A stretch of 48,359 nt of DNA from Verrucomicrobiia bacterium (GCA_020440025.1 JAGROX010000043.1:16859-65217); one strand, 5' to 3'. Counted from the first letter of the stretch, positions 36,799-46,122 are shown. Notes: generated by a model from the sequence alone, not told the origin. A program made the numbers and translations.

Positions 36799-37893
36799 TC
36801 ACTTTGGCTCGTCGAAAGGCCAGCCCGGCAATTCACCGCATGCCTGGAGCGCGAGAACGGCGTAGGCGCTTCCGACGTTGGAGATGAGATTGCGGGCCTC
36901 GTTCACGGGAGATCGGGTGAACCATTTTCCGCTTTCCCGCTGGTGGGTTAACAGCCATTTCACCCCACTCTGCAAGCGCGGGTCGTCGGCGGGAATGCCG
37001 AGTTCCCGGGCAACGACGATGACGAATCCGGTGGCGTAGCCGTCGCTGGTTCTGGTGTCGAGGGGGTGTCCATCTTTCCGCGCCAAGCCTTTCCAATCGG
37101 TGAGGAATCCCGCCGTCGACCAGCCGCCGTCGGGAAGCTGCAGGGTCAATAACTCGGACAGGGATTGGGTTCGTTCTTCGTCGGTGGCGATGCCGTCGAT
37201 CCGTTTCGAAGCCCAGGCAATCATCGCCCGATGATGAAGGGATTTGGGCGGATCGTTCTTCAGATAGGTGCGGAGTTTCGCGAGGCCCGCCTGTGCCGCC
37301 GGGGTATCGGCATAACCGTTGGGAGCGATTCCTACCGTGACTGCGGCGAGGGTCACCCCGTAGTGATCGTCGATTTCCATCGGGGCATAGTCGCAGTCCG
37401 GCCATCGCCAGCCGCCGTCCTCGCGCTGGACCGTCCACATGAGGTCCAACACCTCACGGGCGACGTCACTGAGTTTGCCGGTGGTTTGCACATCATGAAA
37501 AGTCAGGCCGGTGCCGACCACAATGGTCCAGAATCCCTGGGATTCGTTCGGCGGCTTCTTCTCCCAGCGAACCTTGCGGTAGTCCTCGAAAAATGTCCGC
37601 ACTTCGCCCGAGTCCGCGAGCACCGAACCCAGAGCGGGACGCGCCATCAGGTAGGGCATGTTGGTGTGGCAGGTGGCGCACTTTTTGGTCTTCTGCCAAT
37701 TGAGCGCGGCCCCATCGAGATAGCGGGCGGCGAGTTCTGCGGAAAACTCGGGAGCCATGGCTTCGTCGCCCGAGATAGGCACCAGTCCCTCGGGAACCTG
37801 ATCCAGAGTCACCGGTTGCTCGGCTGCGCCGAGCGTGCCGAGGCACCATCCAAGAGTCAACGAAGTGCGGAGAACGAGGCGAAACCGTTTCAT
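36799..37893 (-). CDS. Cytochrome-like protein with terpene-cyclase/alpha-alpha-barrel fold
   Basis: This is a 364-aa exported protein with a signal peptide (about 1-23). A single heme-binding motif, CATCH, is at residues 72-76 with nearby Met as a possible axial ligand. The rest shows repeats of the squalene-hopene-cyclase/prenyltransferase type (QREDGGWRWPDCDYAP, LQLPDGGWSTAGF, HQRESGKWFTRSP). Such proteins, with heme and barrel repeats together, occur in PVC genomes with unknown function. It begins with a four-base overlap with the DUF4838 stop, so translation is coupled. An electron-transfer role in the same secreted pathway is possible but unproven. Confidence 0.75.
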   Translation of the reverse strand: MKRFRLVLRTSLTLGWCLGTLGAAEQPVTLDQVPEGLVPISGDEAMAPEFSAELAARYLDGAALNWQKTKKCATCHTNMPYLMARPALGSVLADSGEVRTFFEDYRKVRWEKKPPNESQGFWTIVVGTGLTFHDVQTTGKLSDVAREVLDLMWTVQREDGGWRWPDCDYAPMEIDDHYGVTLAAVTVGIAPNGYADTPAAQAGLAKLRTYLKNDPPKSLHHRAMIAWASKRIDGIATDEERTQSLSELLTLQLPDGGWSTAGFLTDWKGLARKDGHPLDTRTSDGYATGFVIVVARELGIPADDPRLQSGVKWLLTHQRESGKWFTRSPVNEARNLISNVGSAYAVLALQACGELPGWPFDEPK

Positions 37894-39845
37894 GGTTGAA
37901 TCAAGGCTTCTTTGGTCAGGCGGGAAGGGTGGTCAATCTTGAGGGCTTCTTTTACCCGGTGATGCCACTGGCGCAGGTTTCTGTCATTGGTGAAGGCATA
38001 GAGGCCTTCGTCCGGACCGGCCCAGTCGCGATGCACGAGGAGCAGATCTTCCCGTTGTTCGCCCAAGGTGTAGGCCTTTTTCAGATGAAGTTCGAGCGCG
38101 GTGGGATCCTCACGCCGCTCTTTCAGGATGGTCGAAAAATAGTCCATCTTCAGTCCGAGAATGGCGATCTCGCGATAGGCTTCGAGCAGTTCCAGCATCA
38201 CTCGGGTGTAGTCCTGACCCAGTCGGTGAAACCGAACCCGGTCCGCATAGATCCCCGCCGGTGCCTGGGCTTCGGCGGCTTTCAAGTGGGCCTCCGCCCG
38301 TTCGACCGCCTCGAGGGGAATGAGCTTCCGCCAGGCGGCGATGACATTGGCATAGGCGATGCCGGAAGTGTCGACGTTGCGATCGCGAGAGGCCCAGTTG
38401 GCATCCAGTGACTGGCTGTAGGTTTCGAAAAACGCCGCCATCTCCGAGGCGACGGGGCCGTAGGCTGACTCGTAGTAGTCGCTCATCACCTTGCTTGGAT
38501 CGCGAGTCGGATCCCACATCATCCGGGTCAGCGCCCAGTAGTTTGGCGCCATGGCGGAGAAATTCTTGCTTCCCTCTCCATAGGCTGCGACGAACCCGAG
38601 GCGATGGGCTTCGGCGAGATTGTCGATGATCTGCTGATGATGCAGAAAGTGCATGTCGTGATAATAGTGGTTTCCCCAGCCCTCGCGGACGACCATCTTT
38701 GCCCCAAGCTTATGCCAGCCCGCCACGGATTCCCGCCACTGGCGCAGGTTCTCGGGATCGCGATGGCCGGCACTCTGATAGACGAAGGAAAGGTAGAGAT
38801 TCGGTTCCAGTTTTTCGATCTTCACCGGCGGCTTGTTGTAGAAGGTGTAGGCAAACATGCCGCAGCCCTTGTCGGGATTTTTCTCCCGAACCCGACGGGC
38901 AATCTCATTGGCGTAGGTGAAGATCCGATCACTCAATTGCACCGTTTTACCGTCGTAGCTGAGAATGTCAGGCACGTCGAGCGCGCGACAATTTTCGCAT
39001 TCGCAGAATCCACCGCCGTCACTCGGGGAGATGTGCATGATGTCCTGTTTGCCGTTCAGCACGTGTTCGACCATGCGATCAATCACCTCAGGGTTCGTCG
39101 TGCACATTTGGGGCGGACGTCGTTTGCCATTCACCAGCGCGAACCACTCGGGATGCGCTTTGAACGATTCGTCGGTCCGCAGATTGAAGGCATCGAACCA
39201 ACTGTGACCAAACACTGCCGACCGCACCCAGCCGAGGCGATTGCGACGCGCCCATTTGCGACTCTCCTCGGTGAAGGTCTGGGTGTGGTAAATGCTGGAA
39301 TAGCCAAGACTCACGGAACGGATCTCGAAGGCGGTCGTTTTTCGAAAATCCAACTCGGGCAGGACGGCGTCGGGCCGGTGAGGAACTTCCTCGCCAAATT
39401 CCCCGGGCCAGAACCAATGCACGCCGAGGTGGTCATCCAGCAGGGTGTAAACGGCGAGCATGGATCCCGCTGCGGTGGTGGTCGACCAAGGGCTTCCCTC
39501 CTCGTCGTGACCCGCCATGGCGATCCCGTTGGGAAGGGTTTTCAGCAGCCACTCTTCGGTCTTCCAAGGGGTGAGTGTCTCCCCCATGGCCTTTCCCGCC
39601 GCTGACTCGCCGACGAAAAAGCTCAGGCCAGCGGGAGCCTCTTTTGCATACTCGGACCAGGGAATGATGGGCAGTTCCTTCCCGGTGATTTCCCCGACGT
39701 AGTGGGACAATTCCTTAGCCGCTTCCGTCTGAACCGCGAGGGCATCTTCCGAGATGACCACCCGATGAAAGTCCGCCAACCGTTGAGGCTCGGCTGCAGA
39801 AGATGCGGCGGAAAAAAGCAACAGAACGAAAAAGTAGCGGATCAT
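37890..39845 (-). CDS. DUF4838 domain-containing secreted protein
   Basis: This is a 651-aa exported protein with signal peptide MIRYFFVLLLFSAASSAAE. I start it at 39845 (or 39851), because GGAAG lies 6 bases upstream and the longer frame to 40019 has no protein-like sequence. An alpha-glucuronidase-like N-terminal domain (EAAKELSHYVGEITGKELPI, near residue 40) precedes DUF4838, whose core contains the cysteine-rich HISPSDGGGFCECENCRALD and FAYTFYNKPPVKIEKLEPNLYLSFV. DUF4838 proteins are glycoside-hydrolase-like TIM barrels from PVC and Bacteroidetes genomes. This is the first gene of a four-gene operon running to 34237 and would define its substrate, probably an acidic glycan. Confidence 0.85.
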   Translation of the reverse strand: MIRYFFVLLLFSAASSAAEPQRLADFHRVVISEDALAVQTEAAKELSHYVGEITGKELPIIPWSEYAKEAPAGLSFFVGESAAGKAMGETLTPWKTEEWLLKTLPNGIAMAGHDEEGSPWSTTTAAGSMLAVYTLLDDHLGVHWFWPGEFGEEVPHRPDAVLPELDFRKTTAFEIRSVSLGYSSIYHTQTFTEESRKWARRNRLGWVRSAVFGHSWFDAFNLRTDESFKAHPEWFALVNGKRRPPQMCTTNPEVIDRMVEHVLNGKQDIMHISPSDGGGFCECENCRALDVPDILSYDGKTVQLSDRIFTYANEIARRVREKNPDKGCGMFAYTFYNKPPVKIEKLEPNLYLSFVYQSAGHRDPENLRQWRESVAGWHKLGAKMVVREGWGNHYYHDMHFLHHQQIIDNLAEAHRLGFVAAYGEGSKNFSAMAPNYWALTRMMWDPTRDPSKVMSDYYESAYGPVASEMAAFFETYSQSLDANWASRDRNVDTSGIAYANVIAAWRKLIPLEAVERAEAHLKAAEAQAPAGIYADRVRFHRLGQDYTRVMLELLEAYREIAILGLKMDYFSTILKERREDPTALELHLKKAYTLGEQREDLLLVHRDWAGPDEGLYAFTNDRNLRQWHHRVKEALKIDHPSRLTKEALIQP

Positions 39846-40380
39846 TGGCATCTTCCAGAGTCGGAACCGGGCAAGGGAGAGATTCTTGCAGGTCCCTTTG
39901 GAATGTCGCTCACGTAATTGCGGAGTGAATGATCTCCGCATCGCCGCGTGAGGAGTTCTTTCTCGCGAGAGCGGATTGCCATTCCGTCGGCTCCGTGGGA
40001 AAAGCCCTGTGGCGAACACCGACCGCGGATACCCCTATCCGCGGTCAGTGCTCCTATGCCAACAACAAGCTTCCGCCCCCTTCACTGGAACACCGCAGCA
40101 AGGGCCGTGTCGGGAGCGGGATCGACCGATGTGGGGTCGTGATCTCGACGATCGATTCAAGGCATTCCGTAGACCAGGGTGTCCCGTGCCTGGTAGGGGG
40201 GCAAATATCGGGGGAAACTGGGGATGGAATACTCATGTCTCGACATCGGGCACTCGCCCAAACGATGTTTCGAGAATATCGTGGAAACATTAAGCGGGGA
40301 TTAATTTGCGGACAAAAAGTGAATTCAACCGAAAAACGAGGGTTCTCACGGAGGGGCAACTGCCATTAGCATAGAGAGTC
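39846..40380. other. Divergent intergenic region with perfect hairpin
   Basis: These 535 bases separate the DUF4838 operon from the response regulator gene. Open frames here are short and not protein-like. The only strong structure is the inverted repeat at 40021-40046. A direct repeat ATTAA at 40289-40293 and 40300-40304 (11-base period) lies about 80 bases upstream of the regulator start. This is the spacing used by OmpR-family regulators, but the evidence is weak. Confidence 0.5.
40021..40046. repeat. Perfect 11-bp inverted repeat with tetraloop
   Basis: GACCGCGGATA (40021-40031) and TATCCGCGGTC (40036-40046) flank the loop CCCC. There is no T-run on either side, so it is not a standard intrinsic terminator. 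It lies between divergent genes and may be an operator or an RNA stem in one of the 5' leaders. Confidence 0.75.
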
Positions 40381-41058
40381 ATGAAAATTCTGGTCGCAGA
40401 AGATTACGGCCCCTTGCGCCTCTCGATTTCGGCGGCGTTGCGGGAAGCGGGCTACGTCGTGGCCCACACGGCGGATGGGGCCGAGGCGGGCTGGATGCTG
40501 AAGGAGCAGGAGTTCGCGGTCGCGGTGCTGGACATCATGCTGCCGAATCGCTCTGGACTGAGTCTTCTCGAGGAGATCCGAAAGCGAGATCTCGACATGG
40601 CAGTCCTCCTGATCACCGCTCGCGATGCCCTCGAAGACCGGGTCGCGGGACTGGACATGGGAGCCGACGACTACCTGGTGAAGCCCTTTGCTTTGGAGGA
40701 AGCCATGGCCCGAGTGCGCGCGCTGAGTCGCCGTCGATTTGGGAAGGGCAGCACCACGATCCGGGCAGGTGGTCTCGAGATCGATACGGTCGCCAAACAG
40801 GTGTCTCGATCCGGAGAGGTGATCGAGTTGACGGCCAAGGAGTACTCGCTACTCGAACTTCTTGCGATGAAAGGTGGGGAAGTGGTCAGTCGTGGAGATG
40901 TCTGGGAGCAACTCTATGACTTCAACTTTGAGCGGGGGAACAGCAACGTGGTAGAGGTGTTCATTTCGAATCTGCGCAAGAAAATAGAGATTCCCGGCGA
41001 GCCCTCACCCATTCAGACGCGCCGCGGTCTGGGTTATGTGCTTCGCGAGGTGAACTGA
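40381..41058 (+). CDS. Response regulator, OmpR/PhoB family
   Basis: This is a 225-aa two-component regulator. The receiver domain (1-115) has the acidic pocket at E7-D8, the phosphoacceptor D51 (AVLDIMLPNRSG), T79 and K101 (DYLVKPFA). The winged-helix DNA-binding domain (about 125-223) shows VIELTAKEYSLLELL, VVSRGDVWEQLYDFNF and RRGLGYVLREV. It would bind DNA as a phosphorylated dimer. The partner kinase begins 64 bases downstream (41123). The upstream ATTAA direct repeat is a possible autoregulatory site. The target regulon is unknown. Confidence 0.95.
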   Translation: MKILVAEDYGPLRLSISAALREAGYVVAHTADGAEAGWMLKEQEFAVAVLDIMLPNRSGLSLLEEIRKRDLDMAVLLITARDALEDRVAGLDMGADDYLVKPFALEEAMARVRALSRRRFGKGSTTIRAGGLEIDTVAKQVSRSGEVIELTAKEYSLLELLAMKGGEVVSRGDVWEQLYDFNFERGNSNVVEVFISNLRKKIEIPGEPSPIQTRRGLGYVLREVN

Positions 41059-41122
41059 GCAGGGGAGACTTCTCTGTGCTGGTTTGGCCGACGATATTCC
41101 TACTACGTCAACTGCTCCTCAC

Positions 41123-42616
41123 ATGGCGATACGAACCCTCAAGAATCGATTGATCGTTGGCTATCTGGTCGGCGGTGTGTTGGTTTCCTTGGTGGCCGTC
41201 CTCTTCATGACGGTCAGGATCAGACATTTGCTGATCGATCAGTTGGATCATTCCCTGACCGACAAGATGAGATTCGTTCGCTCCGCTTGTGTGCAGCACG
41301 ACAACTCGGTCGAAGTGGAGTTGGGCGAGGAACTCTTCCAGCGCATTCATGATCCGGACGACCCGGAATTTATCCAATTGAGTCTCGCCGACTCGGGAGA
41401 GATTCTTCTCCAGTCTCCGAGTTTTGAGGGGGAGAAACGGACGCTTCCCAAAATTGCTGTGGACTCCGAGGAGCCGCACATGCAGAACATCCAGTTGGCG
41501 GATGGACGAAAAGTCAGGGTGGGAGGCCAGTCCTTCTATCCCGTTCGTTTTACCGGATCGGGAGAGCCAGTGAAATTGCATCTTATCGCGGCCCACGATG
41601 TCGGAAGAATCGAGGAAGCCTCCAAGCGCATTCTCGTTCTCTTTGCCAAGGCGTGCGCCGTGGCGCTGGTGACTCTTTCGGTGTTGATCCATTGGATCGT
41701 TCGGCGAAATCTGAGTTTCTTTCAGGATCTGAGCAGCCGTATCAGCAGTGTCAGCATGGAGGAGTCAGGGGCGTCCGGAATTCAACTCGAAGGGGCTCCG
41801 CGGGAAGTCGTGCCGGTATTGAATCGACTCAACGAATTGATGGAGAGAATGGAGCGAGCGCTGAAAAACGAGCGTCGATTCACCTCCGATGCCGCTCACG
41901 AATTGCGCACGCCCCTCGCCGGCCTCCGAAACCGGATTGAACTGGCGCTTTCCCGACCACGTTCCAACGAAGAATATGAAGAGGCTCTCGTCCAGGTGCT
42001 CGAGATCGAAGATTGGATCGAAAGATTGGTGCAGAGCCTGCTGCTTTTGGCGCGTCTTGAGGCGGGAACTCAACGAATTGACTACGAACCTCTCCCAGTT
42101 CCCGACCTGATTCGGCGTTCTTGGAAGTTGTTTTTTGAACGTGCCGAGGAAGGGGACTACGAAGTGGATTTGGTCTGCGATCCCGTCTTTGAACCGCCGC
42201 GTCCTCTGCCGATTGAACTGCTGGAGATCGTTTGCCGGAATCTTTTCGACAATGCCCTGTCCTATACTGAACCGGGAGGTGAAATTCGAGTCATGGCCAG
42301 CGAGACCCAGTTTGATCTCACCATCGAGATCAGCAACTCGGCGATTACGGCTGATTCAAAAATGCCGATCGAGGAAGTTTTCCTCCCGTTTACCCGCGGG
42401 GCACAGGCTCGCACTGCCGGCGAGCGGCATTCCGGGATCGGGTTGGCGCTTTGTCGGAGGGTGGTCAGGTCGTTGAATGGTCAGATCGAGGCGATGCGTC
42501 CCGACGAGAATTCCTTTCTGGTTCGAGTCAAGATTCCCATCGCCTACTTGCGGGAGATCCACGAAGAAACCGAGACCGAGCAAGGTTCGGAGCCCAAGGA
42601 AGAGCTTTTGATCTGA
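41123..42616 (+). CDS. Sensor histidine kinase
   Basis: This is a 497-aa inner-membrane kinase. TM1 is at about 10-31, a periplasmic sensor of about 140 residues follows, and TM2 is RILVLFAKACAVALVTLSVLI. The dimerisation and phosphoacceptor motif SDAAHELRTPL carries H259. The HATPase domain has the N box RNLFDNALSYTEPGGEI and the G2 box HSGIGLALCRRVV; the G1 box (DxGxG) is not recognisable. ATG 41123 starts at the natural membrane-entry point (MAIRTLKNRLIVGYLVGG), while the in-frame TTG at 41084 is less likely. It pairs with the response regulator upstream. The signal sensed is unknown. Confidence 0.93.
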   Translation: MAIRTLKNRLIVGYLVGGVLVSLVAVLFMTVRIRHLLIDQLDHSLTDKMRFVRSACVQHDNSVEVELGEELFQRIHDPDDPEFIQLSLADSGEILLQSPSFEGEKRTLPKIAVDSEEPHMQNIQLADGRKVRVGGQSFYPVRFTGSGEPVKLHLIAAHDVGRIEEASKRILVLFAKACAVALVTLSVLIHWIVRRNLSFFQDLSSRISSVSMEESGASGIQLEGAPREVVPVLNRLNELMERMERALKNERRFTSDAAHELRTPLAGLRNRIELALSRPRSNEEYEEALVQVLEIEDWIERLVQSLLLLARLEAGTQRIDYEPLPVPDLIRRSWKLFFERAEEGDYEVDLVCDPVFEPPRPLPIELLEIVCRNLFDNALSYTEPGGEIRVMASETQFDLTIEISNSAITADSKMPIEEVFLPFTRGAQARTAGERHSGIGLALCRRVVRSLNGQIEAMRPDENSFLVRVKIPIAYLREIHEETETEQGSEPKEELLI

Positions 42617-42680
42617 GCTTCCGATCAAGATAGAAGGGTTTTCAGATACCCTGATGTCTCAGTCTTCGTCGTCTTCTCTT

Positions 42681-43427
42681 TCACCTGCTCACCAGAAAGG
42701 CATATCCCATCCAGCCGACCGCGAGGATGCCAGCAGATGAAATCCACATGGTCTTTGCCGAAACGTTTTCGAAGCTCCGGCGTTTCCAGAGCGGCTTGAA
42801 CACCAGGCGAATGGCGGCTTCGCTGATCAGGAGACCTCCGGGAATATCGAGGAGGAAGTGAATGCGAATCAGCACCGTGGAAGCGCAGATGGCGAGGACG
42901 ATGACCAGGAAAACCTTCGGTAGGCCTGGAGCAATAATTTTGGTGGTACGATAGAGAAACCAGGGACCGGCGACATGAAAGGAAGGGCAGGCGTTCCAGT
43001 CGGAGGCGATGTCGTAGTTGAAAGCGACCCATTGCCCCAGCCAGCCTTTCGCGGCGAGACCGGCATCATCGACGGTGAGGGTGAAGTTGACGGGGAAGGT
43101 GACCCAGAGCGCATAGCAGGTCACCATCAGGGCTAGTTGGGCCACGAAGGTGATTCGAAAAACCTTTGGGTTCGTGTCGGTGGCGAACAGAAGATAGCCG
43201 ATCAGCATGGCCGGGAATCCCCAGGCAAAAAGATAGGCGAGCACAAAGATCGGCAGGAAGGGGACTGACGTGTCCCACGGCGTTTGAACCAGCGGCCCAA
43301 AATCCTCTCCCCGAGCGGCGGAGAGTTCACCGATTTCGTTGTAGATGAACCCATGCAGGAGCAGGAGCAGAAGCAAAGGAATCGGCTCAAGGAATTTCCT
43401 GAGTTTCGGTGAGGTGCTATCAATCAT
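42681..43427 (-). CDS. PAP2-family membrane phosphatase
   Basis: This is a 248-aa polytopic protein with about six hydrophobic helices. The PAP2/Aur1-type signatures CPSFHVAGPWF (about 149) and RIHFLLDIPGG (about 192) hold the catalytic histidines. The first phosphatase motif (KxxxxxxRP) is not clear, which is also seen in inositolphosphotransferase-like members. Substrates of the family are lipid phosphates or lipid-linked sugar phosphates at the outer face of the inner membrane. ATG 43427 is chosen over the longer frame from 43496, whose extra residues are basic and non-hydrophobic. It is convergent with the sensor kinase. Confidence 0.8.
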   Translation of the reverse strand: MIDSTSPKLRKFLEPIPLLLLLLLHGFIYNEIGELSAARGEDFGPLVQTPWDTSVPFLPIFVLAYLFAWGFPAMLIGYLLFATDTNPKVFRITFVAQLALMVTCYALWVTFPVNFTLTVDDAGLAAKGWLGQWVAFNYDIASDWNACPSFHVAGPWFLYRTTKIIAPGLPKVFLVIVLAICASTVLIRIHFLLDIPGGLLISEAAIRLVFKPLWKRRSFENVSAKTMWISSAGILAVGWMGYAFLVSR

Positions 43428-43593
43428 GGGGTGGCAAAACAACTGAGACCGGACCCGGAGGTCGGAAGCGAAAAAAAAGCGGGACTCTCGCCTCAATTCC
43501 GGCTTTGGCCTAGTCGAATGATTGAGGGAAATCGTCCGCGCTCATCTCTCGAAAATCCGTGGCATCTACCGTATCCGTGGTTGAATGATTTCC

Positions 43594-44025
43594 ATGAGTC
43601 GTAAAAAGGGACGCAAATCCACACATGGCAGCGAAAGCCTGACCCAGAATCCCTTTGGCATGCTGTCCGGGCTGGGATCCTTGCCGGCGGGACCGAAGGC
43701 AAGCTCTGAATCAACTGCACGGGCTGAAGTCACTCCTGCTCCGACAGAGAAGACTTCGCGACGGGGGACAAAGAACACCAAGCGTGGCCGGGTAGATATT
43801 GTCCGTCAGACCGCGCATCGCGGCGGCAAGGCGGTCACGGTGGTGAGAAATTTCACTGGGATCGGTTTGCCGGAAAAACAGGAGCTTGCCAAAAAGATGC
43901 AGAAAGCCTGTGGCGTCGGTGGCACGGTCAAGGACGGCTGCATTGAGATTCAGGGCGACAAGCGCGAAGAAGTGAAGCAGATCCTGATCGAGGCAGGCTT
44001 TCAGCCGGTGTTTGCCGGAGGATGA
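43594..44025 (+). CDS. SUI1/eIF1-like translation factor (YciH family)
   Basis: This is a 143-aa basic protein. The N-terminal 60 residues are polar and Lys/Arg-rich (MSRKKGRKSTHG) with Ser/Pro. The C-terminal SUI1 domain spans about 62-143: VDIVRQTAHRGGKAVTVVRNFTGIG, then CGVGGTVKDGCIEIQGDKREEVKQIL. Bacterial homologues are YciH-type proteins, related to eukaryotic eIF1, that bind the 30S subunit and influence start-codon choice. An in-frame ATG at 43585 is an alternative start. A hairpin of the GGTCGGCGA-loop family follows the stop by 6 bases. Confidence 0.92.
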   Translation: MSRKKGRKSTHGSESLTQNPFGMLSGLGSLPAGPKASSESTARAEVTPAPTEKTSRRGTKNTKRGRVDIVRQTAHRGGKAVTVVRNFTGIGLPEKQELAKKMQKACGVGGTVKDGCIEIQGDKREEVKQILIEAGFQPVFAGG

Positions 44026-44031
44026 AGATTG

Positions 44032-44062
44032 AACCCTGTTTGGTCGGCGATCCAACAGGGTT
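44032..44062. repeat. Hairpin repeat, copy 3 (GGTCGGCGA loop family)
   Basis: Arms AACCCTGTT (44032-44040) and AACAGGGTT (44054-44062) form a 9-bp perfect stem with a 13-base loop containing GGTCGGCGA. The arm order is swapped relative to copies 1 and 2 while the loop keeps its orientation. It lies 6 bases after the SUI1 gene stop and about 100 bases before the ABC transporter gene. Confidence 0.85.
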
Positions 44063-44159
44063 GGATCCACGAAAAAGGAATGTCGGGCGGTTTGCCAAGC
44101 GGCTCGGACTGGGGAAGTTTTCGCCATCTTATTGAGCCACTATGACGTATCTCTAAGCG

Positions 44160-45947
44160 GTGTCTGATACCCTACCCCAGCCCCGTGCGATCCCGGCCCG
44201 ACGACTGTCGGTCGACGTCTGGTCGCGGCTGCGTCCCTGGAGGCGGCAACTGGGATTATCGCTGGGGTTGCTGGTGTTCTCGGTGCCCTTCATGAACTTT
44301 CACCCCCTGGTGTGGGGCATCGTGGCGGACCACCTCATCGAGGGAACCCTCAGCGCGAAGGCTCTGGGCATGTGGCTGGCGATCATGCTGGTCACCTACC
44401 TGATCGGCCTGGGGGCGAATGCCTAGCACACCTACCTGATTGAGAAGACCGGGCAAGCCTTCGTTCGCGATGTCCGATCCGATCTGTTTCGGAAATTCGA
44501 AAATCAATCGCTGAGTTATCATCGCGACCATAGCACCGGTGAACTCGTCACCCGCGTCACCAGCGATGTCGACGCCATGGAGCAGAGCGTGCTTCAAGGA
44601 TTGACGGGACTGATCGAGGAAGTGGTCACCTTCATCATCGTCGCCGGGATGGTCCTGTGGATCAGCCCGTTGGTCGGCGCACTGTCGATTCTTCCGCTGG
44701 CCTTCGCCTTCCTCTTCATCCGAATCTACAATCGCCGGGTCAAAGCCATCTACGACGGCGTCCGCAAACGGCTGGGGAAAATCGGATCATTCGTTCAGGA
44801 TCGGCTCGCCGGCGTGCAGGTGACGCAGTCCTTTGGTCGGGAACCCGCCGAGCAATCCGACTTCGATGCCCGGGCCGATCAGTTTTATGAAGCCAGCGTG
44901 GGGGCGAGCCGCTTGCGGAACACCTATTTTCCCGTGGTGTCGGCCTTTGGCTTTATCAATAACCTGGTCATGCTCGGTGTTGGCGGATGGCTGATTATGA
45001 GTGGTAGCGGAGCCTTTACCATCGGGGCATTGCTGGCCTATCGCGGGTTCTGGTGGCGACTGCAGAGTCCGATCCGCACCATCGCCCAGACCAGCGACAT
45101 TCTCCAGCGGGCCCGGGCGGCGGCGGAGCGGGTCATGGAATTATTGCACGCACCGGTTGTCGTGACCGACAAAGCAGACGCCCGAGTCTGGGAGGCGTCA
45201 AAAGGGGAGATCGTCTTTGATTCGGTCGACTTCTCCTACCAGCCATCGACACCGGTGCTTCGCGACGTTTCTTTTCGGATTGCTCCAGGCGAATTCGTTG
45301 CCATCGCTGGAGGCAGTGGTTCGGGCAAAAGCACGCTCCTGAATCTGGTGCCGCGATTTTATGATGTCACCGGAGGCGCGATTCGGATTGACGGCATCGA
45401 CGTCCGTAATTTCACCTTGGCCAGCCTGCGTGCGCCGATGGGGCTGGTGGGGCAGGACAACTACCTCTTTGATGGCACCGTCCGCGACAACCTGCGCTAT
45501 GGACGACCGGAGGCTTCCCTCTCGGAAATCGAAGCCGCCGCGAGCGCTGCCAACGCGCATCGAATCATTCTCGATCTGCCGGAAGGCTACGACACTCGCG
45601 TCGGGCAAAACGGAGTCAAACTCTCTGGCGGCCAGCGGCAGCGCCTCAGTCTGGCGCGCGCCTTTCTCACCAACCCGGTCGTGCTCCTGCTCGACGAACC
45701 CACCGCCTCCGTCGAGCCGGAAAGCGAAAGCCTCATCCATGATTCGATCTTGAGGAGAACTCGCTCCGGCGAAGGCACCACCATCCTGGTGACTCATCGG
45801 ATCGATCTGCTTCGCCAGGCGTTGAGAATTCTTTTCTTCGCGGACGGTCGGCTTTCCGGAGATGCCTCTCACGATTCCTTGATCGCGACCTGCCCGGAGT
45901 ACGCTGAAGCGTATCATCGCTGGGAGGTGGAGGAAGAGGTGAAGTGA
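44160..45947 (+). pseudogene. ABC exporter (MsbA/MdlB-like) interrupted by in-frame TAG
   Basis: One reading frame of 596 codons encodes a complete half-transporter except for a TAG at 44424-44426 (codon 89). Before it are two hydrophobic helices and the start GTG 44160. After it the frame continues without loss: HTYLIEKTGQAFVRDVRSDL, STGELVTRVTSDVDAMEQ (typical exporter loop), further helices, then the nucleotide-binding domain. That domain has Walker A GGSGSGKST (about codon 385), signature LSGGQ (about 487), and Walker B VVLLLDEP. The switch histidine is in LVTHRIDLL. Family members export lipids, peptides or drugs. The stop could be a real nonsense mutation, a sequencing error, or suppressed. 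ATG 44577 could restart a fragment lacking the first helices. Confidence 0.85.
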
Positions 45948-45958
45948 TTCCGCTGGCG

Positions 45959-46038
45959 CGGCATCTGTGCGGGAGAGACTCGCTGTCGCTCGTAGGATTT
46001 TGACTCCCGCTGGGCGGGACAGGGCGCATTCGAACTGC
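45959..46038. repeat. Direct repeat copy A near tRNA-Ser
   Basis: This 80-base segment (CGGCATCTGTGCGGGAG... to ...TCGAACTGC) is about 90% identical to copy B at 46147-46225. It includes a small stem TCCCGC-TGG-GCGGGA. It is not coding. Confidence 0.8.
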
Positions 46039-46122
46039 CGGGTGCGGGATTGTCGCCTTCGAAAAAGCGAAGCCTCTTTGCAGAGCCAATCCGAAGGTTG
46101 GCAAACTGCGTTCTCAACCCGG

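Noticed and set aside
44424-44426. Pyrrolysine decoding of the TAG in the ABC exporter
   Set aside because: Pyrrolysine use is confined to a few lineages and methylamine methyltransferases; nothing in the window supports it.
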